Below the pieces are notes generated by a model, which saw only the letters and a program-made list of their open reading frames with translations, was not told the DNA's origin and did not search any database. A DNA stretch of 64,000 nucleotides, taken from positions 67,001 through 131,000 of the forward strand of contig JAKOGI010000527.1 in assembly GCA_029747015.1 (NCBI GenBank). Reading direction: 5' to 3'. The position numbers and the translations under genes are program-made. The stretch comes from Carnegiea gigantea. Taxonomy: Eukaryota; Streptophyta; Magnoliopsida; Caryophyllales; Cactaceae. How positions within the stretch are numbered: the stretch's first letter is position 1; every line of letters starts with the position of its first letter. Shown piece by piece: positions 1 through 11,345 of this stretch.

Positions 1-597
1 CGCTGTTAAATGAAAACAAGATGGAGAAGAATGTAACTTTAAGGGGGTTTATGGTTTTCCCAAAACCCATAACAAGCTAAAGACATGTGAACTACTCCTA
101 GATCTTAAGACTTTCTCCAACTTAACATGGTTATTAGGGGTTGACTTAAATGAGATGCTATTTAACTTCGAGAAATAACGAGGCCCTATGAAGCCCCAAG
201 CTATTTTAGACGCCTTTTGTGACGTGCTTGACATGTGTGACCTATTTGGTTAGGCTTCTCGGGGCATAAGTTCACTTGGTGGAACTGTCAAGAAGATGAT
301 GATTCTGTAGAGGAAACATTGGACCAATTTTGTGCCAGCTCAAAAGGGAGTGCCATGTTCCCCGAAGCTAAAGTCACCTACTTGGACGACGACTTCTCAG
401 ACCACCTGTCGATTCTTCTAAGGGTCTTTGAAAGTCACCATCACCAAAAGAAGGCTCGAAGGAGGTGCTTTGAAAATTTGTGGGCTTTAGACACTCGCTG
501 CGAAAGCATTTTTCGGGGCGCATGGCAGCATGGTACGGAGGCTAACCCGATTCATCGATGCATGGAAAGTTGCGACGCTACATGGAGAATCTAATCA
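1..597 (+). pseudogene. LINE ORF2 endonuclease remnant
   Basis: An apurinic-endonuclease-like (EEP) domain that would nick target DNA for target-primed reverse transcription. Visible blocks are GVYGFP near 46-63, a WLLGVDLNEMLFN block near 130-165 (consensus W..GDFN, with one substitution), FTWWN near 272-286 and the catalytic SDH motif at 397-405 (FSDHLSI). A TAA and frame changes interrupt the domain around 175-240. From 319 the frame is open to 594. The start lies outside the window. Decay is too heavy for activity. Confidence 0.8.
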
Positions 598-1020
598 TCT
601 AAAGCTCTAACACCTTTGGTAATATCTAAACTGAGATCAAAAAGTTACAAAATAAGCTGAAGCCCACCACTGATTTGAGCGCCAGACGTTCCCTTTTTAC
701 AGAAATTAGAGAGTGGCGAACAAAGGAAGAAGTATTGTAGTGGTAAAGATCAAGAACATATTTTCTAAAGTTTAGGGACCGCAACTCTAGTTGATTTCAT
801 CAAAAGACTAACTTTCGTCACAGTGTCAACCACACAGTGAAACTGAAACATGATAATGACAATATCCGCGCTGAACCGAGCGACCTAGAGATGATTATGG
901 TTAACTAACGTCAGACACTTTTTAACTCTCGGGGCGCTAATCATATTAACTAAGCCATAGCAAAAGTTCAGCTGACGATCACTACAGACATGAACAATTA
1001 TTTATGCAAGTCCTACCACC
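598..1020 (+). other. LINE linker region between endonuclease and RT, no open frame
   Basis: This stretch joins the endonuclease remnant to the RT remnant and should encode the ORF2 linker. I could not follow a continuous reading frame in it. It is probably the most decayed part of this element's ORF2. Confidence 0.4.
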
Positions 1021-1907
1021 CGAATGAAGTGTTTAAAGTTCTTCATCAGATGCATCCTGAAAGGGCCCCAGTCCCAGATAGTATGAATCCATATTTTTAT
1101 TAGAAATTTGGTTAACAATGGACGACAATGTTACCCAGGCCGTGTTAAATGTCCTCAATGGAGGCGATCTGGCGTCCGCCCTCAATCACACATGTGGTTT
1201 TAATCCTAAAAAGCATTCCCCTTATGAAATTAGCAACTTCAGACTGATTAGTCTCTGCAATGTTATTTATAGGCTCATAGCAAAAGTCATCACTAACAGA
1301 CTTAAGGTCTATCTTCCTAATGTCATTACTGGAAACCAGAGAGCTTTCGTCCCAAGTCATATGATTACTAACAATATTCTAATCGCTTTCAAAATTTTTC
1401 ATGATATGGATTTGAAGCCAGTGCTAATGGTGGTATGCCACTCAAATTAGACACCAAAAGCCTTCAATAGAGTAAAATGGCCATTCCTATGTGCTATCAT
1501 GTTAAAATTAGGCTTTCATTACGACTGGGTCAATCATGTGATGAGGTGTGTAGAAACAACTACTTTCTCTTTCACTGAAGGCTACCAGGGGCATCAGACA
1601 GGGTGATCCTATTAAACCCTATATCTTCTTATTCGGTGCGAAAGGTCTCTCTTACATGTTGCACGATGTTGTCCATGGTCGCTCTCTCAGGGGCTATCAA
1701 ATATGGCAGGGAGCTCCCTCGATTACCCTCCTCCTGTTTGCTGACGACTCTATAATTTTCTATGGTGTGGATAAAGTAGAAGCTCTTATCATAAGAAATA
1801 TTCTTGGTGTCTGTGAAGTTGGATCTAGACAAAAAATTAACTTTGCAAAATCAAATGTCACATTTGGTAAAGGAACCTCGCAGCATCGGAAAGATAAGTC
1901 CTGTTGA
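1021..1907 (+). pseudogene. LINE reverse transcriptase, first half (fingers and palm)
   Basis: RVT_1-type reverse transcriptase. The open piece from 1118 to 1450 contains FRLISLCNVIYRLIAKVI followed by NRLK, the classic plant LINE 'RPISL.N..YK...K...NRL' block, and then GNQRAFVP. The piece from 1656 to 1907 carries the catalytic FADDS motif at 1737-1751 and a KINFAKSNVTF block that follows the active site in plant LINEs. At least one frameshift and a stop lie between the two pieces (1450-1650). The domain is cut at 1907-1913 by the solo LTR and continues at 5534. Confidence 0.85.
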
Positions 1908-1908
1908 C

Positions 1909-1913
1909 AATAG
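1909..1913 (+). repeat. Left target-site duplication of solo LTR (AATAG)
   Basis: Five bases directly left of the LTR start. The matching right copy at 5525-5529 reads ACTAG, one mismatch. Confidence 0.5.
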
Positions 1914-4900
1914 TGTAGGACCCGTCTTCTTTATTTTAAGTTAACCTAGCTGTCTTACCTTCTACGCTATAAAAATCGTATTTTTATTAACTATACGAGT
2001 AAAATTATTATTGATGCGCTTATGTGAACAATAATTTTATTAAAAAGGATGTTTTCGTCACTATTAATATTATTATCATTATTAGTTTTGAAAATCTTTC
2101 GATGATTTTTAGTATGCGTTAATATAAATTATTAACGAGTACTAAATCGATTAGAAACCCGAATACAATTAGGTTGTCAACTTCAGAATTAGTTTCGAGG
2201 TTTATTAAATCGAACCTTGACGTATTTGGGAACGAATAATCGATGAAGGGTCATATCATCAATTTGAGTTTAGAGTTCGGGATATCAATTAGACTAGCGG
2301 CGTTAATCATTGATCAGACTTGGTACAAGGAAAAAGAGGAGAGAAGGGAGCGGTATTTTTATCAAATCGCGCGAGGGCCTTCTTTCTGCTCCGTGGGCAC
2401 GCGACCCCTGATCCCCCTCCCCAGTTCATCTCTCTCTCTTCCCCTTCCTCCTCTGCTATCCATTATACGCATGGCCTAGGGAGCTCGAAAACCCTTGATT
2501 TTGCCTCAACCCAACTCAAAATCCCCCTTATTCAACCTTCCCTACCAACAAACGAACCTATGGAGCGAAATTTGAGCGAAAACGGAGAAGAACCACCACG
2601 TTTTGGCGAGTTTGGGGGACAGTTCGAAGCCCAGACGCGAGTCGAGCATAACCATACCATATAGCTTTTAGCTACTTCGATTCCTCTATAAATTGCGAGT
2701 AAATTCATAGCCCCAAGCATCCTCCACAAGTTCAAGTCATTGAGTGAGCGTTTAGGGTGAATTCAAGGTTCAAATTGCATGAGATTAGGCATGGTCTGGG
2801 GCTGTTAATGCGTCTGTGAGCAAGAGTCTAGGAATTTAGGCTGCCCCAGCACCCAAAGTCGAGCCAACAGTCAGGAATTAGGTCCTCTAGCTTGGAATCG
2901 AGGTGGGTGTTTCTCACCTCCTAAATATTAGTAATTTCGAAATTGTTTTAGCCCTTAAGTTGTGACGCATGTTAGTTTAGGTTTAGTCAGAATGATTGAG
3001 ATTATGCATGCCCTGTTTCAGATGAATTTAGTTTAAATCAATATATGTTAGTTTAGTTAATACATGCATGTAAGTAACTTCGAAATAATATAAGAATACT
3101 TTGAATTGATGCCCGTTAACTTAACTAATTCATACTTGAAAACGACTTTAAAATGAATTAAGAATACCTATATTCGATGCATGCTGAGTGGCTTAGTTCA
3201 TGTTTAAAAGTAACCCTGGAAACGACTTAAACATGTTCTGAATCGATACTTGTATAATTGGTTAGCTCACGCCTGAATAGCAGCTTCGAAATGATATGTG
3301 AGCACTTAGAATCAATGCTTGATTAATTAGTTAGTTTATACCTCATTAGTAGCTTCAAATTAACCTAATAATGTTTCTAATCGAAATAGATTAGTTACTG
3401 AACTCATGCTTATAAGTAGCTTCAAAACAACCTATGTATGCTAGCAAATATACATATATAAATGCTGCGTCGAGCTGCTGGATGGGTGCTGCTCGCTCGG
3501 TAAGTTTATATGTAGCTACTTCATTTGACTTTTATGATAATATGCTATGGTTATGGAATTGAAACCGAGTTGATAGCCGGATGGCTTGAGGATGAACTGT
3601 TGAGAATTTTGATCCTTTGTGGTCGATGTTGTGTGAGAAGGGAGCCAGGGTTGTGTTTAACCACAGTCGTGTGGATTGTGAGGCCATGTGTAGCTTATTC
3701 TATTGAATTGATTATGGAGTCCTTGAATGTGTTACGTGCAAACTCCCTTCCCTTTTATGCCGTTAAGTTTCATCTTACGAGTGAGGGTGAGTTAGAAAAA
3801 GGAAGTTTTCATGTTTGTAACTAATAGTAGCAATAACTATTAGCAAACAATGGCCTATTTTGACTATTCAAATACAATTTGAGAGTGAACTCGCTTGAAC
3901 GGGAGAATCCCTAAGGAATTTAAATTAAAAGAGAGTGCATTGTATTAAAAAAAGATTTCGCTATGAGAGGCAGCAAACTTATTAGCCGTTATGGCCATAC
4001 GCTTTAAATTGGCTAAGATATTATGTATAGGGACAATAAGATGGGAGTGAACCTGCTTAAATGGGGGAATCCCTAGCTTAGGGAGTATCCCAGTAGTGGG
4101 AAGCCCTAGAGACCCTAACGAGGGTTAAAGTCCAAAAGTTAGTTGTCATCCCGGGAGTAAGAGCTTAGCATGAGCGATAGTCTTTCTAGGGATTGAGAAT
4201 AGATCTCACCTAATCAGCACATTATGATGATCTTATACCCAGAGTAATTTTCTAATAAGTAAGAAAAGCAGTCGGCATTTCACCCGTTAAGTATTTCAGA
4301 AAGAAAGTTTTTAAGGGTCATTATGAAACCAATATGAAAGAGATTCTTTTAAGAATATGAGCCTCAAAGAGGCTACGAAAAGAGCTTTATGAGCCTAAAG
4401 AGCTAAAAAAAGAGTTTTTATAAGCCTCAAGAGGTAAATAAAGTGATTTTAGAAAAAGAAGAAAAGGATTTTTGTGCATATCATGTGATTAAGATTCTAA
4501 GTAATACAAATGAAATTTCAAGTACAGCATGGTCATATCCTTGTAATGCATCGAGCATATGAATTTGAATGTGCATGTTTAGCTGAAGAAAGCCCCTTGC
4601 ATAATCTCTGCTTCATGTGTTTAAGCATCTCATATGAGTGAATTACATAGACAAAGCATAAATCACGAATTATATCACATAACCTATGAAACGAATTTCT
4701 TGCTTATGTGTTTTGAGTGTTTGGTTTTAAGAGATTGGGTTATTTAGGAGCCTAAAAATGAGTTCAGCGGCTAAAATGAAGTTTATGGATACTAATCTTT
4801 CCTTGAGGACTATGGTTGCCTAATACGATAGTAAAGTATAAATACGTGATATATGACTATTAGGATATTATTGTCTGCAACAGTTTTAGTTTTAAGGAGT

Positions 4901-5524
4901 CGGGGAAATACTTACTGAGCGTGTGGTTACTTATCCCATTACTCTTTCCCCCTTTTTCCCCAGGTTTGCATTATAACAAGTAGAAGCCAAGTCACTTACG
5001 TCAAGATGGAATCTATTCTTGCTTACAAGGTGTTATGTGTGCCCATATGAAGGGGTCTTACGTGTTTAATAAAGTCATGTAATATATTTCTAGAATTGTA
5101 AATGCTTATAAACAAGTATTCTAGCTCATGTAGTGTATTCGGTTTAGGAGTCGCTCTATATGGCCATAAGCGCCAACCACTTTACTAGTCAGTTGTTCTT
5201 TTTGTTGAAATCAGTTACACATTAGGGATGTAAACTTCAGTACTTCGGTTGTGTGAACCGTTGAGTTGTATCTTTCACTTCTCCTGTATTAATGAACTAT
5301 TTTATTTGATGTACTCCGAGCAAGTTACTCATTGAGTTATGAACTCCGGCATGTAACTGTTGAGCTTCTTTAAAAATATTTTACACTTCCGTTGATTTGC
5401 AGGGACTATTGTAAGGCTTTTAGCCTGAAAACAGTCAATTTTTAGGGGAAGCTCTCCACCCTAGAAGTTAAGTAGGAAATAAGAAAACGTAACGCTCCTG
5501 GCCCCAGGGACTGTGGGTGTTATA
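1914..5524 (+). mobile_element. Solo LTR of a Ty3/gypsy (chromovirus, Tekay/Del-like) element
   Basis: This 3611-bp segment interrupts the LINE RT domain. It begins TGTAGGACCCGTC and ends CCCCAGGGACTGTGGGTGTTATA, close to the TGTAACACCC...GGGTGTTACA ends of plant chromovirus LTRs. The flanking 5-mers AATAG (1909-1913) and ACTAG (5525-5529) differ at one base and fit a decayed target duplication. There is no gag, pol, primer site or polypurine tract inside, so it is a solo LTR left by LTR-LTR recombination. A block near 4905-4965 (TTACTGAGCGTGTGG) recurs in related form in the long LTR at 23118-25979. Short open frames inside (for example 3525-3824) match nothing I know. The Tekay assignment rests on end sequence and length only. 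Confidence 0.78.
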
Positions 5525-5533
5525 ACTAGACAT

Positions 5534-7158
5534 TCGTGAGGTTCTGGCATGTGATATATATTTGGGCCTCCCCAGTTGAGTTAGCAAACAAGAAGCCATT
5601 TATGCCCATCAAGGATCGCATTTGCAAAAGAGTAAATAGATGGTTAGGTAAAAATCTATCTTTGGCAGCACGGGAAGTGCACATAAAAGGAATTGCCCAG
5701 GCCATCCCCACATACGCTATGAGCGTATTTAAACTCCCAAGAGACTTTACGAATACCATCTAGGCTTCTATTCTAAACTATTGGTAGGGTCACGATGATA
5801 ATAAACATCATATCCACTGGGTCGCTAAGAATAAACTCACAAAGAGCAAGCTCTTTAGTGACCTAGGATTTCATGATCTGGAAGCTTTCAACCTAGTTTT
5901 TCTCACGAGACAACTCTAGAGGCTAGTGCATGCTGAACATTCTCTTGCACATAAGACCCTCAAGGCAAGATCTATTCCTTCAAGTGGTATTCTTAATGTG
6001 GATCTTGGCCCCAAACCAAGTTTCGTATGGAGAAGTCTACACCAAGCCAAGTGAGCTGTGGACAAAGGGACTCGATGGCTTATGGGAGATGGTTGGTCCC
6101 AGGACATCTGGGCCTCTAAATGGATCCCTCAGGCACACTTCTTCAAAGTCCTCAGTCCTTCTAAATCCAAAGTTTAATTATTGTGTGTTGGTGACTTGAT
6201 TGACTAGGTAAAGTCCAAGTGAAACTATAATTTGATCAATTCTTTGTTCCTCTATATCGATGAGGAAGCCATTCTAGCTATTCCCCTTTGCCACTCCTAG
6301 CCTAGAGATAAAATCACATGGCATTTCTCTAGCTTTGGAGAACTAACTGTGAAATTCACCTACCACCCAATTTTGCAGACTCATGGCTTGGTTGTACCTA
6401 TTTCTAGTAGTGGTGACACTATGAACTTATTTTGGAAGGATTTATGGCATCTATAAATCCCCCCAAGGATGAAGATATTCGTTTGGAGAGCATGTTCAAA
6501 TGCGTTGCCATCTAAGGCAGCCTTGGCACTTCCGGTTCTAGATTTCAATGCACGGTGCGAACTGTGCGGAGATTTGCAGGAATCTAATATGCATGCTCTC
6601 TTTGAATGCCCCCTTGCTGCTCAAATATGGTCCGAGAGCCCTTTCATAGAGACGTTAACCAACAATAGCTTTAGTTCTCGAAGCAATCTGCACTATAAAG
6701 GAACCAAGCAATGATAAACTTGGCGAGTTCATTGCAATTTTATGGGCTTGTTGGAATCACGAAATGATTGCCTATTTCATAACCCCACTCCTAATCCAAG
6801 AAGATCAATATCCAAAGCACTCAACTTTATTAAGGAGTATCGTGAGGTAGTTGAGCACTTCCAAATGCCGAGAACCACTGCTCCTTTCTCCTGGATGGCA
6901 CCTAGCGCAGGGTTAGTTAAGATCAACTTTGATAGTGCTATGCTCGGCAACTGGGAAAGAGATTGGGGGGTTGTGGGACGTGAGTCTGGTGGAAGAATCT
7001 TATTTTGTGTAGTGCAACAGAGTAGTGGGTTCAAGGGAGTAGAGTTGGAAGAAGCAAATGCACGCTTATTCGCCCTTCAACAAGCTTGGGAGCAAGGCCT
7101 GATGAAGGTAATTATCGAAGGTGATTACTCCAGCATCATCTCTAAGTTAAAAGGATAG
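5534..7158 (+). pseudogene. LINE RT thumb, zf-RVT zinc domain and RNase H
   Basis: Continuation of the LINE after the solo LTR. Frame-shifted pieces give IYLGLP (about 5550-5570), FMPIKDR and then KGIAQAIPTYAMSVFKLP (about 5685-5745), the usual thumb signature. A zinc-binding zf-RVT domain spans about 6469-6650: MKIFVWRACSNALPSK, then CELCG and HALFECPLA, supplying the Cys/His ligands. An RNase H domain lies at about 6895-7158 with the acidic residues visible in KINFDSA, ELEEA and EGDYSS. RNase H would remove RNA from the RNA-cDNA hybrid. Stops and frameshifts separate thumb, linker (5760-6460) and zinc domain. Confidence 0.85.
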
Positions 7159-7303
7159 AGAATAGGGTGGCTTATGCCCTCACTCATCTCCAACCTTATA
7201 GCTCGTCTTGTCACAAGTGGGTAGGAGATGGTGTATAACACATTGTGAATCTGGCCTTGAAAGATATCTGTATTAATCACGTTTTGGATTAATACTACTC
7301 ACC

Positions 7304-7318
7304 AAAAAAAAAAAAAAA
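7304..7318 (+). other. LINE 3' poly(A) tail
   Basis: A run of 15 A follows the RNase H end by about 145 bp of 3' untranslated sequence. It marks the 3' boundary expected for an L1-type LINE. Confidence 0.75.
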
Positions 7319-7695
7319 TTGAGCTTATCCAAATAAATTGTACCACTTGCTCAAATTTTTGGCCATATAAATATCTAAATTTCCATCACAATAACTCCTT
7401 TCTTTTTTCCTTTTGTTTCATCTTTTCCTTTACCATAAAGTAATTTGAAAAATTTCAACAAAGATTTGTTTTATTCGAGCATGTGCGTAAATCTATGTTC
7501 AAATATATGTATTCATGTGATTATCTATGCTTAAATATGTTTAATAAACTCATTATCACATAAACTACTTATTCCAAACATACCTTTTATGAAGGCCAAA
7601 TTTATGTGCGACTCATTGCTTTTGATAGGTATCATAATCATATGACTAATGACAATTGAAATAATTAAAGAAGCATAGATTAACGAGTGTTACAT
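7319..7695. other. AT-rich spacer, nothing recognised
   Basis: Low-complexity AT-rich sequence between the LINE tail and the MITE candidate. I see no coding frame, repeat or RNA gene. Confidence 0.5.
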
Positions 7696-7699
7696 TATG

Positions 7700-7915
7700 G
7701 CCCTATTCTTTTCATGGATCAATTCTAAAATACCAACCACAACCCACTTCAACGCACTTCAACCCACTTCCACTATTTTAACCAAATTCAATTTATCACA
7801 TTAAAAAAATTCAACCCATTTTAACCTACTTCAACCCACCTTAACCTACTTCATCCTACCTCAACCTATTTCACCTTTTTACCCATCCCAATTTACACAC
7901 GAAAAGAACACACCC
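7700..7915. mobile_element. Probable MITE with internal 10-bp periodic repeats
   Basis: The left edge reads GCCCTATTCTTTTC and the right edge, reverse-complemented, reads GGGTGTGTTCTTTTC, giving imperfect terminal inverted repeats about 215 bp apart. TATG occurs directly outside both ends (7696-7699 and 7916-7919). The interior (7738-7880) is a degenerate array of ACTTCAACCC-like units about 10 bp long. Small size, terminal inverted repeats and no coding capacity fit a miniature inverted-repeat element. The superfamily is not clear, since a hAT element would need an 8-bp target duplication that I do not see. Confidence 0.45.
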
Positions 7916-7919
7916 TATG

Positions 7920-8180
7920 TGTAGGTTTTCTTACCAATCAATCCCTATTATAAGGGCTCTTCTTCGCCGGGTTATCAAAGGTTGAGTGTGTCCCGACTTT
8001 GGGTAGGTGTCGCATGTTTATGTTGGTAGCTCTAACGATTGTCAAATTGGGTGGCACTCATGCTCTATGCAGGGTTGGGTTATGTTAAGGAATGATATGT
8101 TTTTACTTATTTCTTTAGTTATTGCTAACATTTTAAGTGGAAGGGAGGCAAACTTCAATCAAGGTAGAGTGAATTGTTGA
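7920..8180. other. Spacer, nothing recognised
   Basis: Single-copy-looking sequence with no open frame of note and no repeat. No gene is supported here. Confidence 0.4.
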
Positions 8181-8281
8181 CATGGACAAAGTCAGTCTAC
8201 TTAATCATAGTGTCATGGGTTCAATTCTTCACAACACAAGGGCTTCACTTTGCTCCTTGATAGCTTGGTCTGCATGTTTTT

Positions 8282-8283
<2 letters not shown>
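8180..8283 (+). mobile_element. Possible tRNA-derived SINE remnant
   Basis: The segment TTAATCATAGTGTCATGGG followed by TTCAATTCTT looks like the anticodon arm to B box of a tRNA-derived SINE head (B-box consensus GGTTCGANTCC). It is followed by about 45 bp of unrelated sequence and then an AT microsatellite, as SINE tails sometimes are. The A box is poor, no cloverleaf folds convincingly, and no target duplication was found. Confidence 0.3.

Positions 8284-8337
<54 letters not shown>
8284..8337. repeat. (AT)n microsatellite
   Basis: About 27 uninterrupted AT units. The Ile-Tyr open frame over it is an artefact of the repeat. Confidence 0.95.
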
Positions 8338-8340
<3 letters not shown>

Positions 8341-9389
8341 AAAAATTGCAGCAATTCTTCCTTATATGTATACCCTGGTCCTCTTCTTCCTCCTAACTAA
8401 ATCCTAGCTTTCCACTACTTCCACAAATTAAAGCAATAACCAATTCTAATTATGACTCCCCACCCTCTTCATAATATGAAATCTTCAATGGAAATTATAA
8501 GACAAACGCCCAAGCAAAGTAATTTTTTAAGAATTATTATAAAGTATTTTTATTTTATCTTTTAGCTTAAATACATAAAAGTATGAAATACTTGTTTAGT
8601 GAATTTAGATAAATAGTCTCCAAGGAACTATTCCTAATATTAAGTAAACCTTCTCTACTTATGGTAGGAAAAAACAGAAAATCAAGTTGGGAATAAAGGG
8701 ATTCATACTCAACCTACGATTTGAAAAACAAAAAGTAAAAGCCTTAATTTTACTTTGGATGAATAGATTAGCAATTAATTAATGATGAATATTCAATACA
8801 TGGATTACAATAAGATACTTTAGACTAGAAATTAGGTGACCACACATTAGTATAGCTCACTGGGCCAAAGGCTTACTATGAGCCGATGAGGTTCATATAC
8901 ATTTAAGCAGGCTGCTTATTTCTATAGATTTTACTATTTATTTGAATGAATTTTATAACACATACTTATATGATGGTAATAGTATTTTTTATTTTAGTTA
9001 AAACATAATAAATGCTCAAGGTTTTTTTTTCTTTTTACATTTGTAAGAATATCATGATTTGTTTATATTCATTAATATTATTTCTTTTCTTATATTTTGA
9101 TTTTTCTTCATCTTCACAAATTATTCGGTGCATTTCTTACACTGATGAAGAATATGGATGAGGACAATGACAAGCATTTTACTTCGCTTTGTCAAGTAAC
9201 AAGTGATAGTATAATAATTGAGAATTTAAATGATATATAAGTAGCATTCGACAAAGATTTTGAAGGTTTCACTATGGAAGACAAAAAGAAATTAGCATTT
9301 AAAACTATTAACCTTTTTGAAAGACAAAAGCATGATTTTGTTAATGTATAAGATTGATGACTGCTAGCATCAAGACACTATATGGTATT
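8338..9389. other. Spacer with one short unrecognised reading-frame relic
   Basis: Mostly AT-rich with no recognised feature. From 9154 to 9351 one frame encodes 66 codons with a single internal TAA at 9238-9240, and a rather protein-like Asp/Lys-rich composition (starts MDEDNDKHF, later FEGFTMEDKKK). I do not recognise it. It may be a transposase or gene relic, or chance. Confidence 0.3.
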
Positions 9390-10487
9390 ACACTACAAAA
9401 TAAATTACATCTCCCATCATCAGGGCCTAGCCTGGGCATGAGGTGCGCAATAATATTGCCTCCTCTTTTTACGTGACTTGTATAAAAAAATCTAAAACAA
9501 GGTAACAAAGACCTCAGGTCATCAACTAAAAGGTCAACATGTGCTTACCCTTTTCAACCTAATTGCAGCTTTGAGATTAGCCCTTTTGCACCTGACTCAA
9601 TAATCACGTGATCCCATGTTCGTGTGCTGGCTACCTAGATGGCTCATCTCGCAGCTTCAGCTTTAGCAATTTCAGTGGAAATTTAGGCCTTCAGACATTT
9701 CACCCTAGCCTCTAAGATCCTTCCCTCATGGTCACGTGCTACCCATCCCGGTCTCATGTCAACTTCTTTGATAATTGTTGTGTCTAAATTTACCATAATC
9801 TAGCCTGGTGGAGGCGATACCCAATACCCATTTGGATGTTAGTATGGAAAACCTTCCTGGAGTAAACTTTCTAATCCTTCGCTAGCTTAGTGAAGCCATC
9901 AACTAGAATTGTTGCATTTGAATTCTCATTTCCAAGGACCACTTTATTCCTAATAGTCTAACAGGCCCACGCTAAACTCCAAAATATACCCAACTTTTTA
10001 GCTTCCATTTTCTTAAATACCCATTTTAACACCTCTGGGAAAGAGTAATCCAGATTTAAAATCTAGACTTAAGCAAATTCAGATGTTCCCCATATAATGT
10101 TTACCAAAGTGCAATCAAAATTTGAATGTGTAATTGTTTTAGGTACCTGACTGCAAATGGGGCATGTATCTTGATCTTTGATACGTCTCCTCTTTAAGAT
10201 TGGACCCATTGCTATTAGGTTGTTATTGGTACACCATGAAAATGTTTTAACTTAGGGGGGTGTTTTCATCTTCCATATTTGCTTCTAACATTCTTCATCA
10301 TCATGAACCATGCCCGAGCTTGAGTTTCAAGCACTCCTAATCTTCCAATCAAGTACGCTAACTTAATGGTGAATAGACCATCTTTACAAGGCCACCATTG
10401 AATTAAATATGCTTAGTTTCAAATGCTTAGAGGCGTGCAAAGCATAGCATTAGATGCTTCCTTTATAAAAATACTTTGTATCACCTT
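9390..10487 (-). pseudogene. LINE ORF2 zinc domain and C-terminal region
   Basis: Reading leftward from the LTR on the minus strand, the translation resumes with a KEASNAMLCTPLS-like block and WPCKDGLFTIKLAYLIG, the usual lead-in to the zf-RVT domain. It is followed by KHPPKLKHFHGVP (about 10225-10255) and Cys/His residues near 10090-10190 (CPICSQVPKTITHSNFDC). Everything from about 10080 to 9390 is a very degenerate RNase H and 3' untranslated region. The 3' end near 9390 is inferred, since no clear poly(A) tail is visible. Confidence 0.65.
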
Positions 10488-11345
10488 TGTTGAACTAACT
10501 GTATAAAGTTTTGATGATAACAAATCCAAGTGTAGCATACTTGCTTGAGTAATGTTGTTCCAAACAAACTCTCCAAACAAGTCCTACACAGTTGTTTGTA
10601 TTGATCCTACTTACCTGTTCTGTCTACTAAATGTTGAGAACAAGTTTTAAGAACAGGTTCCAAGCTTCAGTGACACAAAGATCAGCACACAACAAATCTC
10701 GACAACAGCTGACTAAGTCTTAAAGACCAAGTTCCTACATTCAGCGATACAAGATCACCCGAGTAATCAAGGTGACCAAGGTGTTTGGAGTTGCACATCC
10801 ATCCTCGACAAGATGACTAATTCTTACAACAAGAAGTCTCGATTTGATTTAGGTTCTATCTTTTAGATTCTTGTTAATATGCCAATCTTGAAAGTCTCAA
10901 TCTAACACTTCTTGAAACGGTTTTCAAGATTTACTTCAGAACACCATTTCCAAACAACCTTGCAAACAGGGTGCCTAGGGTGTTCCTGAAACTGCACGGC
11001 CACATCTGTTTTACCTGAAAATTTCTTTTGGTTGGCTGGCTGTTCTAAGAATCCTTTTATGAAATCCTAGGCTGATTATTAAGTCCTAAAAAGATTATTA
11101 TTTATTATATATATGTAGCAGATTGCAAAACCATTTTTGCTAGAGATTTTTTTCAAAATCCGAAAAATCTTTATTCCTTATTTTTAGGCTATGATTGATT
11201 CAAATTTTGAAACCAAGATTTTTATCCTTTTTTGGGCTAAATTACACGGCTATATTAAGTGGCTAATCAGTTTTTATCCCGTGAGTATCAAATCCCTATA
11301 TTTTAGGAGAATTTTATCTTCATTGTTCCTAGCCGTTGGAAATCT
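10488..11345 (+). mobile_element. Copia (SIRE-like) LTR inserted in the LINE; right end approximate
   Basis: From 10488 the sequence begins TGTTGAACTAACTG and continues GTTTTGATGATAACAAATCC, closely matching the sense start of the copia LTRs at 42997-44350 and 51215-52563. Further shared blocks include GACAAGATGACTA followed by TTACAACAAGA (about 10807-10840), TTGTTAATATGCCAATC (about 10870-10890) and GAAACGGTTTT. Orientation is plus, opposite to the copia element. LINE coding resumes by about 11345-11400, so the insert is about 0.85 kb, shorter than the 1.35-kb relatives, and is a truncated or divergent solo LTR. No 5-bp target duplication was found. The right boundary is uncertain by about 100 bp. 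Confidence 0.65.

Larger units (their letters stand above)
1..7318 (+). mobile_element. L1-type LINE, 5' cut by window edge, split by a solo LTR
   Basis: One non-LTR retrotransposon reads left to right as endonuclease (1-600), reverse transcriptase (about 1020-1907), then after a 3.6-kb insertion the RT thumb, a zinc-binding zf-RVT domain and a terminal RNase H (5534-7158), ending in a run of 15 A (7304-7318). This ORF2 order with a C-terminal RNase H is typical of plant L1-clade elements. ORF1 would lie left of position 1. The frame is broken many times by stops and frameshifts, so it is a fossil. The two halves belong together: RT stops just after the FADD catalytic block and resumes in the following thumb region. 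Confidence 0.9.

Noticed and set aside
8182..8400. 72-codon plus-strand frame with Ile-Tyr repeats
   Set aside because: The repeat is the translated AT microsatellite and there is no other protein-like content.
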